Below are positions 11,921 through 24,206 of a DNA stretch of 64,000 nucleotides, in pieces (positions within the stretch are counted from its first letter, which is position 1; each line of letters begins with the position of its first letter). The DNA lies in the NCBI GenBank assembly GCA_025890175.1, contig JANPYM010000013.1:380013-444012 (forward strand), written 5' to 3'. The translations under genes were made by a program, and so were the position numbers. The notes beneath the pieces were generated by a model. It was not told the origin of the DNA. It did not search any database and was given only the letters and a program-made list of their open reading frames with translations. Source of the DNA: Ciborinia camelliae (taxonomy: Eukaryota > Ascomycota > Leotiomycetes > Helotiales > Sclerotiniaceae).

Positions 11921-12444
11921 TTTTGTAAACTTTGCCTTTACTATGAAGAGTTCTTCCATTAGTCATGTCATGACGAGAGCGGAGTGTTGTTGATTGTGCT
12001 TCCTCAATGCAGTAGTTTGGTATTGCATGGCGGAAAATTGTTCACGTGAGTAATTGAACACAAACCAAAATTAATCTCCCACGGCTGCTACAGTTAGTAT
12101 CTTCGGGTTTACTATTTTCATACTCCAATTTACGATACCAACGTCCAACTTATACGGCATATATAACGTATACAGCAAATACGGCATTCATGTATACCGC
12201 ATATATAGCTTGTACAACGTATATAACGTATACAGCCTATACAGCCTATACAGCACATATGTGTACGGCATATAGTCATGTGATATGCCACTCAGTACGA
12301 TTCTCTTTTTCAGTATAAGAAGATCTTCTTTCCAGCTAGCTCTCTTCCTTCCACCTTCTATTACGATCTTTCAAAATCATAAGCAGAAACATCGTGATAT
12401 CAAATTCCTCAAAAATTCAACTGAAACCTCCAACGATTCTCACG
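11921..12444. other. Intergenic region with TATAC-rich repeats and 2EXR gene promoter
   Basis: The first 150 bases are the AlkB 3' region. From 12145 to 12270 there is a short-period repeat (separate entry). A TATA-like stretch (AGTATAAGA) near 12312 and a CT-rich leader precede the ATG at 12445. Confidence 0.5.
12145..12270. repeat. Short degenerate repeat of TATACGGCA/TATACAGC units
   Basis: Runs of ATACGGCATATATAACG, TATACAGC, TATACCGCATATATAGC, ACGTATATAACG, TATACAGCC (twice in tandem) and GTACGGCATAT. The units are 9-17 bp, alternating TATA and CGG/CAG, and partly self-complementary (TATATA, GTATAC). Confidence 0.7.
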
Positions 12445-13524
12445 ATGTCTGAACAAATGGGTAGAACATTCACACTCTTTCCCAAACTTCCCCCAGAAAT
12501 TCGCATTGTGATCTGGACGCTGGCAAAGCCAGCTGGTCGAATCATCGAAATCAATCAAATCGAACGATCGCCCATCAAAGAAGAATGGAACCAAGTTCAA
12601 GAAGAATATTGGCGTGATGACAATCCCGACATTCGCGATTACGAGGAGGACGAGCATGTAGAGCTGGTCGAATATAATCGACTATGGGGTTTCCAATCCA
12701 ACGCTTCGATACCAGCACTTCTTCTTGCTTGTCGCGAGTCGCACCACGTCGCATCGAAGTGGTTTGAGCGAGTATTCACATGCTCCGGTGATGTCATGGG
12801 ACCAGGTTCCAGCTCGATTCCACAGACGTACTTCAACTACCAGGAAGATACACTGTTAATCACGCCCGACACGTTCAGCGACAAAAATATCGATGGAACC
12901 GATCAACTGATTTCCTACGAGCTTGGTGTGGACGGGATGATGCTATTGTCAATGTTAACGGGGATCACCACAGATATGGGACTGGAGCCCGATTTCGCAA
13001 GAGTCGAGAACCTTGCTCTGGTGCTGGATGATGATAATGAATGGTACCCAGGTTGGGATTCTCTGTTGGATTGTCTAGCAGAGATTCTGGAGCGTACATT
13101 TTCCAATCTCAAGACATTTACCATTGTAACCGGTTATTACATTTCGTCTCTTCACTGGCCGGACTTGAAAATGACGATGGAAGAGGAAGCAGATCTCGTA
13201 TTCATGTCTCCACGTATTGACGTTTATAACGCGTTCTCCTTCTACCAACCAAATGGCTGTCATGCCCTGTTAGAGGATAATGAACGGACGAAACCGAGAT
13301 CCAACTCTTCCCACTTCTTGAGCACCTCCGGTCAAGAGAGAACCAAACAGATGCTGGAGGATATTAGACAAGATTGTATTGCCTTGGGAGGATTGGGATG
13401 GAAGCAGCCGAAGATAGAATTCAAGGTTGTCACCCCTTCGAAGGTGAGGTCAGCTTTGGTGCAGAGAAAACGACAATATGAGGCAGCTATCATGGAGAAA
13501 AAGCATCTCAATGGCGAGAACTAG
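12445..13524 (+). CDS. 2EXR-domain protein (first of three)
   Basis: Single exon of 359 residues starting at the ATG in GATGTCTGAACAAATG. An in-frame extension upstream to 12394 starts with GTG and is not used. The N-terminal TLFPKLPPEIRIVIWTLA block is the signature of the fungal 2EXR family (formerly F-box-like DUF proteins). It is followed by the conserved LLLACRESHHVASKWF and YFNYQEDTLLI segments. 2EXR proteins are abundant and expanded in Pezizomycotina, and their biochemical role is not established. There is no signal peptide or membrane segment. The C-terminal part is highly charged. Codon use is regular and the frame is uninterrupted, so it looks functional. Confidence 0.88.
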   Translation: MSEQMGRTFTLFPKLPPEIRIVIWTLAKPAGRIIEINQIERSPIKEEWNQVQEEYWRDDNPDIRDYEEDEHVELVEYNRLWGFQSNASIPALLLACRESHHVASKWFERVFTCSGDVMGPGSSSIPQTYFNYQEDTLLITPDTFSDKNIDGTDQLISYELGVDGMMLLSMLTGITTDMGLEPDFARVENLALVLDDDNEWYPGWDSLLDCLAEILERTFSNLKTFTIVTGYYISSLHWPDLKMTMEEEADLVFMSPRIDVYNAFSFYQPNGCHALLEDNERTKPRSNSSHFLSTSGQERTKQMLEDIRQDCIALGGLGWKQPKIEFKVVTPSKVRSALVQRKRQYEAAIMEKKHLNGEN

Positions 13525-15271
13525 CTTTCCAACAAAACCCATACTCCTCGCCAATGATTAAGATGAATCAATCAGGATGAGATTAGGGTGAATGGGATTA
13601 TTGTGTAGAAAGACCGGTTTTGTGAAGGGGGGCTGGTCGCGGTACTTTTTATAGCAAATTAGGAGATTTCGGGTCTTGCTGTATCCCAGAATATGGTTAA
13701 TATACATGGAGTTTCTCAAAAAATTGAATAGTAAATGCTGATGATGCGTGACATGGTGAAATTGAAGATACATATGTATGAACGATACCTTGTTGCACTG
13801 TGGTGAAGAAAGCTTAGATCTCAATGATTCAGAGTGGCCTTTTCTTTTGAATGTGTAATCACTAAGAGCATGCATCGATCGTTTTCTTCTTCTTCTGGGT
13901 TCCACTGGGTTGGCTCAGGTTAGTCCACCCGGCATGGCATGTCACATCTATGTAACTGCCGGCCCAATTACCCCCCACCGTAGGGGAGGGACATTTGTGA
14001 TTATATACGAGAGTAAAGCGTAAAAGTCTACACATTTTGTCAAGAGTAGTTTGAAAGTATTAGCGGCATATTGAAGGCGTTGTATTGGTCAAATCGGGAA
14101 GAATGTATTTTTATTTTTTTGATGATTAATGTTAAAGGTTAAAGAGTCTATGGAAATTGATTATTCCAAACCTCTATAAGGAATTAAAGCAAATAACAAT
14201 GCAATTAACCGTGATTATCGTTATATCATGGCCTCCCTGCTTTACACAAACCAAGTGCCTAGCCCTGCACCACACGCATGACAAACAAACTGTCACTTCC
14301 CGTCGTTTATCATGCCAAAAGTTACCTCCTTCACGTTAGCGTTAGCCGCCCTAGTATTGTCCAGCCCCCCCCCCAATAGTCCAACCCTTCATCGTCCACC
14401 TAGAACATTACCGACAATAATATCATACAAATTTCTCGACTTCACCCCACTACTGATGATTACAAAGAAAGAGGAACTTTTCACGCTCATACGCTCATAT
14501 TTAACCTCGCCAACGACCTTCGACACTCCCCAAGAATGGAGCCAAGTCCAGAAGCACACTGACTCATGAGACCACGCGCATCGAGAAAGCTCACCAGGAT
14601 TTTTAATATCGGATTGGGGGTTTTCAAGGTGAATGAATGAGTTTTAACTTATTTTTATGGTCCTACACCTAATTTTATATAGATAGTCTGATAGTTTATG
14701 GAGAATCATGTTCTTTCCCCCTTTTTATTTATAACTATATTCGTTTCGACGTCCTAGACTTATATCTTACGAAACTACTCTGCGCATATGTGGTTCTATC
14801 TACCTTCCCCTCCTAAAATATATGTCTAGAGTCTTCATTGTATAATAAATCTCCAATTTTCAAGTTATAAATAAAGTAACATCACAGTCTTACTAAGTAT
14901 AGTATTACAAGAGTTGAAGGGAAAATTGAATAATGCCGGATTATTTCTTACGAGATATATACAGTGATTGTCACGCAAGGTCTTCATGTTACACTTGAAT
15001 ATTGCAAAATTCCATTGGTTCATGAATTCATTATATTTATGGTTATTTAAAGTACCTATGGTATAGTATCTTACTAGTAGCCGTAATCAATTTCCCTTCT
15101 CACATGTAGAAAAACGCCTAGACAACCACTATTCTTCCACCAAAGATCCTAAAGGCGAAGAAAAACTCCCCCATAAGCAAGTGATAATATACACTCGAAA
15201 GGTCTTCTCTCGTAGCGAATTTCCTCGAATTCCTCCAGTCCTACCCATTGCCACAAAACGTAAGTAAGTAT
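13525..15271. other. Intergenic region, one doubtful short ORF
   Basis: AT-rich 1.7 kb. At about 13971-13990 there is a small hairpin-like CCCCCCACCG...GGGGAGGG. An 85-codon ATG frame at 14312-14569 begins with a hydrophobic stretch (TSFTLALAALVLS) and then a proline-rich segment. It could be a small secreted protein, but it has weak composition and an unremarkable context, so I do not call it a gene. Confidence 0.45.
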
Positions 15272-16381
15272 CTAAAGAGCTCCTACTACCGTGACACGAT
15301 CCTCAAGGTATTTCTGTCGTGCATCATCTAGTCTTCGCTTCCACGTAGGACCAATAATAATCTTCGTAAACAAAGAGTTCAAATCCGGTACTGTGACCGG
15401 GAGATCCCCAATCGATTCCGCATATGCTGCATAAGCCTGCAAACCACCCACAAGCGGATCGATAACATCGCGATATCTCGGTCTGATATACGGACCCACG
15501 TCGTAATCATAGCTATCGAAGTCATCGAAATATTCCAGAGCCCCAAGATGCAGCGCATAGCAAGCGTTGGAAAGATGAATCGGCTCAAAGAGGATGAGGT
15601 CGTCTTTTTCGTCGACGTCGGAGTAGTCGCCAAGAACGACGTAGAGCTCCTGAAGACCGGGAAAATATCGAAGAATATCCGCCATGAACGGTTGGAATTG
15701 AATATTATGGCCGGCGGGTCGTGGTCGTCCCACTCCATCGAATTCATGTACCGGAAGTTCAATGGCGAGGAACTTAACCTTACTCCAATCCTCCTGTTTC
15801 CCAGCATCCAGCGCATTAATCAAACTCCATTCAAAATCGTCCAGAATCTCGGAATTAATGTGTAAATCCTGATAGCTGAGATAGAGAGTATCCAACTCAA
15901 AGTTGAAGAAGACCATGGGCTCCGTGATACCACACGCAAAGGAATAAGTCTTCTCGACAGCGAGTTTGGCATCGTGGCATACTGAACGTAAGGCAGCGAT
16001 GGTGGGTGGTAATGATTGAGGTGAATACATTCCCACTAATTGCTGATTCAAGATCTCTTGCATGCCCTTGGGATACCAGGCATGTCCTAGACCGCGAATC
16101 TCGCTCTTTGTAAGCAAGCTCACTGGCTTGAAATCTGGGTCGATGTTGATGGGATGTTTCAAAGGTTGAAAGGCGTTTGAATTTGATCGAGCAGTATCCC
16201 TCTCCTTCTGCCATTGTCGAATGGTCTTTTTCATACTCCGCTGTAGAAGCTTGACCACGCGACCCTCGGTGAGACTTTCTATCTCCTCATCAACTTTGAG
16301 TTTCCATATCATGTGTTTAATTTCGGCTGGAAGGTCCGGGAATCGGTGCAAGGTCTTGGGGACTTGGGTTATGTCTGTCAT
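15272..16381 (-). CDS. 2EXR-domain protein (second of three)
   Basis: Single exon of 369 residues, read from the ATG at 16381. Two extra in-frame codons upstream begin with GTG. The N-terminal LHRFPDLPAEIKHMIWKLKV is the 2EXR signature. A later IAALRSVCHDAKLAVEKTYS and FFNFELDTLYLSYQDL correspond to the second conserved block of the family. The two blocks are separated by ~100 residues of charged linker rich in Lys/Arg. It is only distantly related in sequence to the 2EXR gene at 12445-13524, so a recent tandem duplication is unlikely. Molecular function is unknown for the family. The frame is intact. Confidence 0.88.
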   Translation of the reverse strand: MTDITQVPKTLHRFPDLPAEIKHMIWKLKVDEEIESLTEGRVVKLLQRSMKKTIRQWQKERDTARSNSNAFQPLKHPINIDPDFKPVSLLTKSEIRGLGHAWYPKGMQEILNQQLVGMYSPQSLPPTIAALRSVCHDAKLAVEKTYSFACGITEPMVFFNFELDTLYLSYQDLHINSEILDDFEWSLINALDAGKQEDWSKVKFLAIELPVHEFDGVGRPRPAGHNIQFQPFMADILRYFPGLQELYVVLGDYSDVDEKDDLILFEPIHLSNACYALHLGALEYFDDFDSYDYDVGPYIRPRYRDVIDPLVGGLQAYAAYAESIGDLPVTVPDLNSLFTKIIIGPTWKRRLDDARQKYLEDRVTVVGAL

Positions 16382-17231
16382 TTTCACTTTTGATTCGATG
16401 TCAATGTATTAATTGTATGTTGGGTATAAGGAATAAGATAGATATAAGTTGAAAATTTCTGGCTCTGAGAAAGAGACCCTTATATATGGGAGGTGGCTTG
16501 TAAGGCACAGCCAAATTATACGATTCGATGCCGGAGGAATGCCACACTAGTAGTGCACCGTACCGTATTGCAACTGTTGGTATCACCTCGGTGGTGATAA
16601 AGACGTCTTGACTGTCAAGTGTATTCTTGATTGATGTATCTAAAGCTAAGTGCTACGAGGGGCTTATATGCCCGTGGATTCCCTAGTACAATCACATGCC
16701 TAGTGACGTACCCTAGTCACATGCCCAATTCACTGGTATCGCAACAATAACACTCTAAGAATTATTTCAACTTCACTTTCTCCACCACATTTACGGTCAA
16801 TTTTAATCTGTCTCGCGCCCTATTGGTATGATAATACCGGTTTCTACATCCGCAATCAAACACCCCAAACGCTTTCCAGTATCCATGCGAACAGCTTCAT
16901 TTTAGCGAGCCCCGAGAACCTGAATTCTCTTTTCTCCAATAGTTTGGACGAGATCTTACAAAATTTGAATTTTTAAAAATATTTCAATTATTGCGATGAA
17001 TCTATTGATTTAAATAGATTCAATAACTAAAACAAACGCAATATTAAATATATTTCTAGTATACAAAACGGTTTCAATGTTCAAAAGTCTCCTATTGTTA
17101 GAACTATTGGACACTCTGTACCCAGGAATACCTACGTTCATTTAGCGCGCCCTAAGAGCTTAAAAGATCTTCTCTTCTATTTCCATGGTTTCAACTACCA
17201 TATACGGATACATTATCTATCTATTCATGGC
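16382..17231. other. Intergenic region between 2EXR gene and Rqc2 gene
   Basis: Holds the promoter of the 2EXR gene and the 3' region of the Rqc2 gene. There is an AT-rich core at 16960-17080. No gene seen. Confidence 0.5.
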
Positions 17232-20200
17232 CTATCTCTTTTTACTGCCTTTTCCACCTCTACCACCACCACCACTCTTTCCTTTGTCTCCTTTTGCCCC
17301 AGCCGGACCTGCCGACCCACCAGCCATCATTACTCTGACTTTCCCGACGGGTACTACATTTGTGGTCTCTTCAGGCTTCCATCCTTTGATTAGATCCATT
17401 TCCCTTGGCCATATTCTTTCGGTATCAGTACTCGTTTCATCTAGCGCACCCTTTGAACTCGTGGCTGCAGTCCATTTCCCAAGAATTTCCCTAACAGCCT
17501 TGCCCTTCTTCTGAGCACCTGGTTGAATCTTCGCTTTATACTTATACTTTCCCATTGCAGCCCATGGTGCACAGACAGGGATTGCCTCAAGTATTTCATC
17601 TCCTGGCAAAGGACGACCCACAAATGAATCCAAGGATGTCATTTTTTCTGCCTCATTATCTTCAAGAGTATCGATACCGTCCTCAAGCATCAATCTGCGG
17701 ATCTCTTCGTGTTCTGCCATTTCTTTCTGTGTCCGTTGGTGTTGTGCTCGTCGACGTTCCTTCTGAAAACTAAGTTCAGCTTCTCTAGCCGCTTTAGCTT
17801 TCGCTTCGGCCTCAGCCTTCTCTTGCCCGGCAACAGCCCCAATGATTTCTCGAGCAGCTATACGATCTTCCTCGTCTTGGTCCTTGTATTTCTGTGCGAT
17901 TTTCTTGGCTTTTCCCTTTTTGCCTCGCTTGGCTGGCGCAGGACCCTTTTTCGGTGGATTTTGAACAGGCGCAGCTTTCGTACCAGTGGTGATAGATTGC
18001 GACTCTTCAAAAGAATCTTCATCTGATTCCTCTACTTGTGGTTCAGAACTCGACGATTGAGGCTCATCTTTATCGTTGATTTGCAAACTTTCGAGTTTCT
18101 CTTGTGGGATTGCTTCATAGGTTTGTTTTGTTTCACCTTGTAAAGGATTATGCTTCAATTCGGGGTTGTCTTCGTCGTTTTCCTCATCTGAATCATCCTT
18201 ATCTTGATGCCCGACGTTATTAATAGCCTTTGCAGGATTCGGTTCATCAACGTCAGATTGATTCAACTCGTTCTCGGAACCTTCATCATCGAGAGCAGAG
18301 CCACCTACAGGGGTAGCATCTGTGGTTGAGTCACTGGGTGGCTCATCATCTTGGAGTCTATGTTTGGCATGTCTAGCTTTACTCTCATCGCTGATTTGGA
18401 ATAGAACACCAAAACCAAGGAGGAGCTGAGCAGGAGGCAAAAAGTTCTTCTTCCCTTGGGTCATGAAGCTACCGGTGGGAAGAAATTCCCCAGTAGGGGC
18501 TAATTTTGACACTTGATCTGCAGTCACCCACCAAGCAGACATACCAGCTTTAGAATCCCAAGCACTTGATGTGGCAACTACCAAGGTACCCGCTTGGCTG
18601 AGGGTTTGCGGAGGAATTGGAGCGTCCGGTGTTTTTGGGTTGTTCCTGACAATGACGGATGCTGCACCACTTATATCTGCATGCAAATATATATCCCCCT
18701 TTCTAAGGTATTTCTTGTACAAAATCTCAGCCTGTTGGGCATCTTTGCCTGCAAGGACCATATATCCATCACTAGATATGAACCAAATGAATTTTTCGAA
18801 CCACATCTGTTTCCGCACTGGGCGTAAAATGGCCTTTTCTTGCTTCAAGCCTCTCTTTAGATCCTGGGCGATCTTCGCTTCATGGCTCTTCAACGCCTTC
18901 GAAGATGATTGCAACGTCTTGTCCTCTTTTGCCGCTGCTGATCGTTTTTGATCAAAGTAGTTGCGTGCATTAGCCCAAGGTGATAATGAGAGATCAATAT
19001 CTATTGATAGTCGGGTGTCTGCAACCTTCTCCTTCTTTTTGGTGGGTTTGGCAGTCTTCTCGTCATCTTCACTTTCGGACACATCACTGTCAGTCTCGTA
19101 ATTCGAATCTTCCTCTTCGTTAAATACCTCTTCGTCCAACAGAATCGTTACTGTATTCTCATCAAGTTTTAGAGGTAATTTAATCATTGAAGCTACCGGA
19201 TTATTGCGCTTCTGTTCCAATTCGATTAGACGTCCAATTTCAAACCAATCCATACCTTGCGCGATCAAGCCGTTAACAGCATCTTTTGCCTCCTGAACTC
19301 GTTCAACATTAGCTTGCAAAGCACCCGCTTTGCGTTCATTAAGTGCCTGAACTTCCTGTAATCCGCCTAGACGTTTGGCTTGTTCATTTCGTGCCGCCTG
19401 AATCTTCTTTTTGGCATTCAATTCTCTCTCCTCTAGCCGTGATTCGAGCTTCTGTCCTTCAATTGAGGAAAAGAACTCATCAACAGTTTTGTTGAACCCA
19501 TCAAACTCTAAAAACACCAAGGTTGGATCGTCCTGAAACTGTTGTGGTCTAAATGGATGAAAATCATCGTAAAGTAAACCCTTTCGGTCCTCGGCTTGAT
19601 TGACATCTAATGTAGTCTGAGAATCTCTCTTCTTCGCTACGATGTAGCCCTTTGAAGTTTCAGAGCTAGTTATCTCTTGGACGACTCGTTGGGCTTCTTG
19701 GAGTGATTTCATCAAATGATCCAAAAGGTCTTCGCTCTGCAGAACTTCAGCCGGCTTGAGAGATGAATTGAAATTTGTAATACGCATTGCATGGTCTACT
19801 AGCATAGGAGGGAATTCTGTAATGGACACAGCTAAAGCCTTTCGTAACGCATCTCCAGGTTTCTTCTTCTTCTTTCCGGAATCATCCTCCCCCTTGTCCA
19901 CCCCCTTTTGTAAAGCTTCTTGAAGGCGTTCTTTCGTCAAGTCTGGCACTCCTCCATAATTCTGTCGATTTTCCAAAGAATATTTGAGTCCCACACGTAA
20001 TTCTTCTTGAGCCTCTCCCGGATCGACCACTCGGAGTAAGGTTAGGATGTTTAACTCCTTGTCCGTGAGAATAATATTTCCGCCAGCATAAAACTCCAAG
20101 TATAACCTATATTGTCCATCGCTGAATTGAAACTCGATTATGCGATCCGTCCCGATTTGAGAAACTTGGGTGACTCGTCTCGTCTTTAAATATTTCCTTA

Positions 20201-20489
20201 GTCGTTGTACGAATACACTAGGTGCAGTTGCAGTAGCTCGAGAGAAATCGGTCAGATGGCATCGAAATCCTGAATCTATGAGGATCTGTTGCTTATTATC
20301 TGGTTTTGCGAACTTCACTAAGAAAATCTTCGATGACAGGTCGTAAATATTAGAGACACGTAAAGTAACCAATGCACTTGAAAGTTCATGGGCGATGACC
20401 TGGGGGAAGTGTTAGAACAGATTACAAAAGACCCATTGAAGTTTGATTCGGCATACCTTCACATCTATAGAAGAAAATCTTTGCTTCAT
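17232..20489 (-). CDS. RQC2: Rqc2/NEMF, ribosome-associated quality control subunit
   Basis: Two exons, 20457-20489 and 17232-20399 (57-bp intron, GTATGC donor, CCCAG acceptor), 1066 residues. The 11-codon first exon supplies MKQRFSSIDVK. Rqc2 binds the 60S subunit with its obstructed peptidyl-tRNA, recruits the Ltn1/Listerin ubiquitin ligase and directs template-free C-terminal Ala/Thr tail synthesis. An NFACT-N domain covers about residues 1-500, with the D9 and D96-R97 positions matching the yeast residues needed for tailing. Coiled-coil follows. The NFACT-R domain (~550-680) contains GDIYLHADISGAASVIVRN. Then come a long acidic linker, a lysine-rich segment and NFACT-C (~970-1066). The C-terminus is Gly/Lys-rich. 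The length matches other fungal homologues. Confidence 0.96.
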
Positions 20490-21436
20490 CTCGTCTTAGT
20501 GGTGAGAATTGCTTTTTCTCTCTCTCTCTCCGGTCTGCTTGCTTGTTTGTGTATTTGCGATGGTGGGGGAAAAGAGTTGATGGTTTTGCGCTAAAGTATC
20601 TCAGGTCCGCCGTATATAGTAGGAAGAAGCTCCATTGCATCATTTGGTGGGGCCCTTATTAATCTTCAGTGTATGAACATTTTGTTAACCATTACCAAGG
20701 GAGTATGCATGTTTTCAAAAAACACCACCAAAATTCAGTTGGATGATTTTTCATTGTTACTACCAGGTGATCAATTTTGGACATAGATCATTGGAGATCC
20801 GATGGTCAAGACTTTTGAGGAACTGCGGTGAGGTGAAGGTTTTCACGTTGTAATCATCCATCCATGACCATCTTGGAGCCACAATGGAGTGCAATCAATG
20901 GATGTTCAAGGAAGAGATAAGGTTAACGTTAAGTCAATGTTTTTCGAGTGGGTAAGGTAAACCTATCGACAGATAGATAGATGACCACGACCTCTGGATT
21001 CTCGGTTTCGCAATTCAGCGGAACGGGAACGGGAACGATAACATTAGTTGCTTTCATTATGGTGACTGACTACCTCTGTGGGCCTCGCAAACCGTTGATC
21101 ATGGGCACGAAAATCCCCTTATCTATCAATACCTAGTCGTCTCGAAACGACCGAGTTCCGAATCTGTCTGGACTCTGTACTGTATCTTCGGGCCCGCAAG
21201 GTGATCAGGAAATGGAAACAACTTCCCAATTCAGAGAGATACATAAGCACTGCATAATACCGTTATAACTACATGAAATGACCTTCCGAATTGACAACAA
21301 GTGTTGCAGGGTTCGTGGTACTGGCCCGTCTTTTGGGAAATATTCCCTCATAGCTTCAAAATGTTTTCAAAAGTACATAACCTTCTGTAGGTAGGTCTTG
21401 CCCCTGATATTTGCCAAGCTCATTCAATCAATCACA
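20490..21436. promoter_or_regulatory. Divergent promoter region, Rqc2 (left) and sedolisin (right)
   Basis: A 947-bp region between two outward-facing genes. It contains a CT-dinucleotide tract (20519-20530) on the Rqc2 side, consistent with a pyrimidine-rich fungal leader on neither strand in particular. I cannot assign specific operator sites. Confidence 0.4.
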
Positions 21437-24206
21437 ATGCATTTCTCTTATTTTGCATCAGTTGTATTGATTATTCCAGGAATCATCGCTGTCGCTCTTC
21501 CGAGTCCTCAGACGATTTCCTCTCGTTCATCACTTGTTCTTCATGAGAAGCGACATGCTCCTCGTATGCAATGGATGAAACGAGACCGAATTGCGAGCAC
21601 AACTTTACTTCCTGTGCGTATCGGTTTAGCTCAGGGTAATCTCGAGAAGGGACATGACTTCCTTATGGATGTGTAAGTAATCTACGACATAGGGGATCTG
21701 GTCATTATCTCTTATAACATTCTGTCATGCTCATTATTTTACAGCTCGCATCCAAAATCCTCAAATTATGGAAAACACTGGACAGCCGAACAGGTTCATG
21801 AAATGTTTGCACCTTCGGAAGAAACAATCGATACTGTACGAAATTGGTTGGTCGACTCCGGAATTGCTGCTAGTCGAATTGTTCATTCCGACAGTAAGGG
21901 TTGGTATGCGTTCGATGCAACGTCGAGTGAGCTCGAGGCACTACTTAATACTCAATATTTTACATACGAGCATTCATCGACTGACGAGATAGCTGCTGCA
22001 TGTGACGAGTGAGAATCTCTTTCATCCTCTCTATTCTTCTCATCTTTTCCGTCAAATCCAACATGAATTCGAATACGATACCAATTGGTGGCGAGGCACA
22101 CGTGAAAATCCTTTAATTAATCATATACAACGTTCTAGATACCACCTTCCAGCTTATGTTCAACCACACGTGGATTATATTACTCCCGGGGTCAAATTAA
22201 TATCCACCAAAAAGGGACAAGTGTCCAAACGCAGCATTCTTGGTGGGAGGAGAGGTAAGAACCATGTACCTTTCCGCCGACCAGTAGATTCATTCGGAAC
22301 CTACTCACACCACAACTCAAGCTCGTTGTCGACTTGCGACGAGATCATCACTCCAGCATGTGTCAAAGCTCTCTATCATATCCCACTCCCCAGTAAAGCT
22401 AATCCGAATAATGCAATGGGAATTTGGGAAGACGGAGACTTCTATGATCAAGAAGATCTGAATCTATTCTTTGCTAATTATACCCCATATATTCCCAAAG
22501 GAACACATCCGACTCCCAATTTTGTGGATGGTGCCGTGGCTCCAGTCAGTGTGACCGAAGGAGGTGGGGAAAGTACTTTGGATTTTGAACTGGCATATCC
22601 TTTATTGTATCCTCAAAAGATTGTACTATATCAAACAGATGATATTAACTATTCTAACGAAAATCCAACCGTGGGCGCATTCAATACATTCCTCGATGCT
22701 ATTGATGGGGTGTGTATTCTATCCTTCAACTTTAAGATTTATCACTGATGGTTGTTCCTAGTCTTACTGTACATATTCAGCTTATGGAGAGACTGGCAAT
22801 GATCCTAACCTTGATCCTACCTATCCTGATTCCGCAGCCGATGGATACAAAGGAAAATTGATGTGTGGCGTCTACAAGCCCACAAATGTAGTCTCAACAT
22901 CCTACGGAGAAGCAGAGATTGACCTTCCCGAATATTATATGAAGAGACAATGCAATGAGTATGCAGTCTTGTCCTATATTCAATGATCCGATGCTTACAA
23001 GAATACAGGTACATGAAACTTGGATTACAAGGACATACCTTTCTCTATTCTTCTGGAGATTTCGGTGTAGGGGGATATCCAGGTGATGCTACAGAAAGCG
23101 GTTGTCTGGGTCCAAACGCAACTATCTTCAATCCTCAATTTCCTGTTAAGTAGGTATTCTCAATTTCGATTTTCCTGACGCCCCGCCGACCCTCCGCGGG
23201 CCACTTTCGTGGAGGCAGACTGTTTACATGGAAATATTGTGTAATAAAACCTTCGAGCGCAGCGAGCCAGGGGGTTTGGGGGCTTGCCCCCATTAATCAA
23301 TTCATGATGGGGATACATATCTGAGATGCCTTAAAATACACAGACATTTGTGGATGATTGAATCGATATTAACAATTTAAATAGTTGCCCATACGTCACA
23401 GCCGTCGGCGCCACGAAAGTCTACCCAGGCCATACAGTTTTTGAGCCTGAAAGTGCTGCCAACGATCTAGCAGGCCAACCATACTATACTGCATACTCTT
23501 CAGCCGGAGGATTTAGTAATGTCTATGACACCCCTTCATACCAAAAGGAGGCAGTAGCTGCGTATGTTCTTCTCCCTTGTTACTTATATTGCTCTATGCT
23601 AACTAACTATTGCAGATATTTCGCGAATCACAACCCTCCTTATCCCTACTATGAAGGCAATGCTAGTTTTGGTGCCAATGGTGGAGTCTATAATCGAGCT
23701 GGAAGAGGTATCCCAGATGTTTCTGCAAATGGAGACAACATCGCAACATTCTTAGAAGGAGAATTTACATTGAACGGTGGAACAAGTGCGAGTATGTCTT
23801 ATCTGGTCTGAAGATTGCTCCATTTGATCCTTGCTAACATTCCTTAGGCACGCCCATTTTCTCTTCCATCATTAATTTGGTTTGTGATGACCCATCCTCT
23901 GATTTACATATATTAACAAAATCACACATAGATCAATGAAGAACGTCTCGCGATTGGAAAATCTACTGTGGGATTTATTAATCCAGTACTTTATTCCAAC
24001 CCTCATGTTCTCAATGATATCACAAATGGAAGTAATCCTAACTGTGGTACTGCCGGATTTAGTGCTGTGCCTGGGTATGTTCTATATTCCATCTCTAATC
24101 ATGGGTGAAGATCTTGCTAATGATATCTCACAGATGGGACCCTATCACTGGATTGGGTACGCCAAATTACCCCAAGTTGCTGGAGTTGTTTCTCAGTCTG
24201 CCTTGA
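21437..24206 (+). CDS. Secreted sedolisin (tripeptidyl-peptidase-type serine-carboxyl protease)
   Basis: Ten exons: 21437-21672, 21745-22008, 22139-22709, 22762-22958, 23009-23149, 23385-23561, 23616-23791, 23848-23879, 23932-24074, 24134-24206; 669 residues. All nine junctions restore one continuous protein. The N-terminus is a signal peptide (YFASVVLIIPGIIAVALPSP). A pro-kumamolisin activation domain follows (to ~165, with FLMDVSHPKSSNYGKHWTAE). The S53 catalytic set is present: E311 and D315 in GGGESTLDFEL, the oxyanion Asp in YSSGDFGVGG, and the nucleophile S586 in GGTSAS. The C-terminal NDITNGSNPNCGTAGFSA...WDPITGLG is the calcium-binding region. Sedolisins act at acidic pH outside the cell on peptides, releasing tripeptides or cutting internally. 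Intron 5 (23150-23384) is abnormally long. Confidence 0.95.
23165..23300. repeat. GC-rich hairpin-forming insert inside a sedolisin intron
   Basis: Intron 5 is 235 bp while the others in this gene are 50-130 bp. Its middle holds GC-rich sequence unlike the AT-rich surroundings: CCTCC(GCGGGCCACTTTCGT)GGAGG forms a stem-loop, and GGGGG-CTTG-CCCCC forms a perfect 5-bp hairpin. CGAGCGCAGCGAGC lies between. It looks like a small inserted element. No flanking duplication or terminal repeat is evident to me. Confidence 0.55.

Noticed and set aside
14312..14569. 85-codon frame with a hydrophobic N-terminus
   Set aside because: Proline-rich low-complexity continuation, isolated in AT-rich DNA; a signal peptide alone is not enough.
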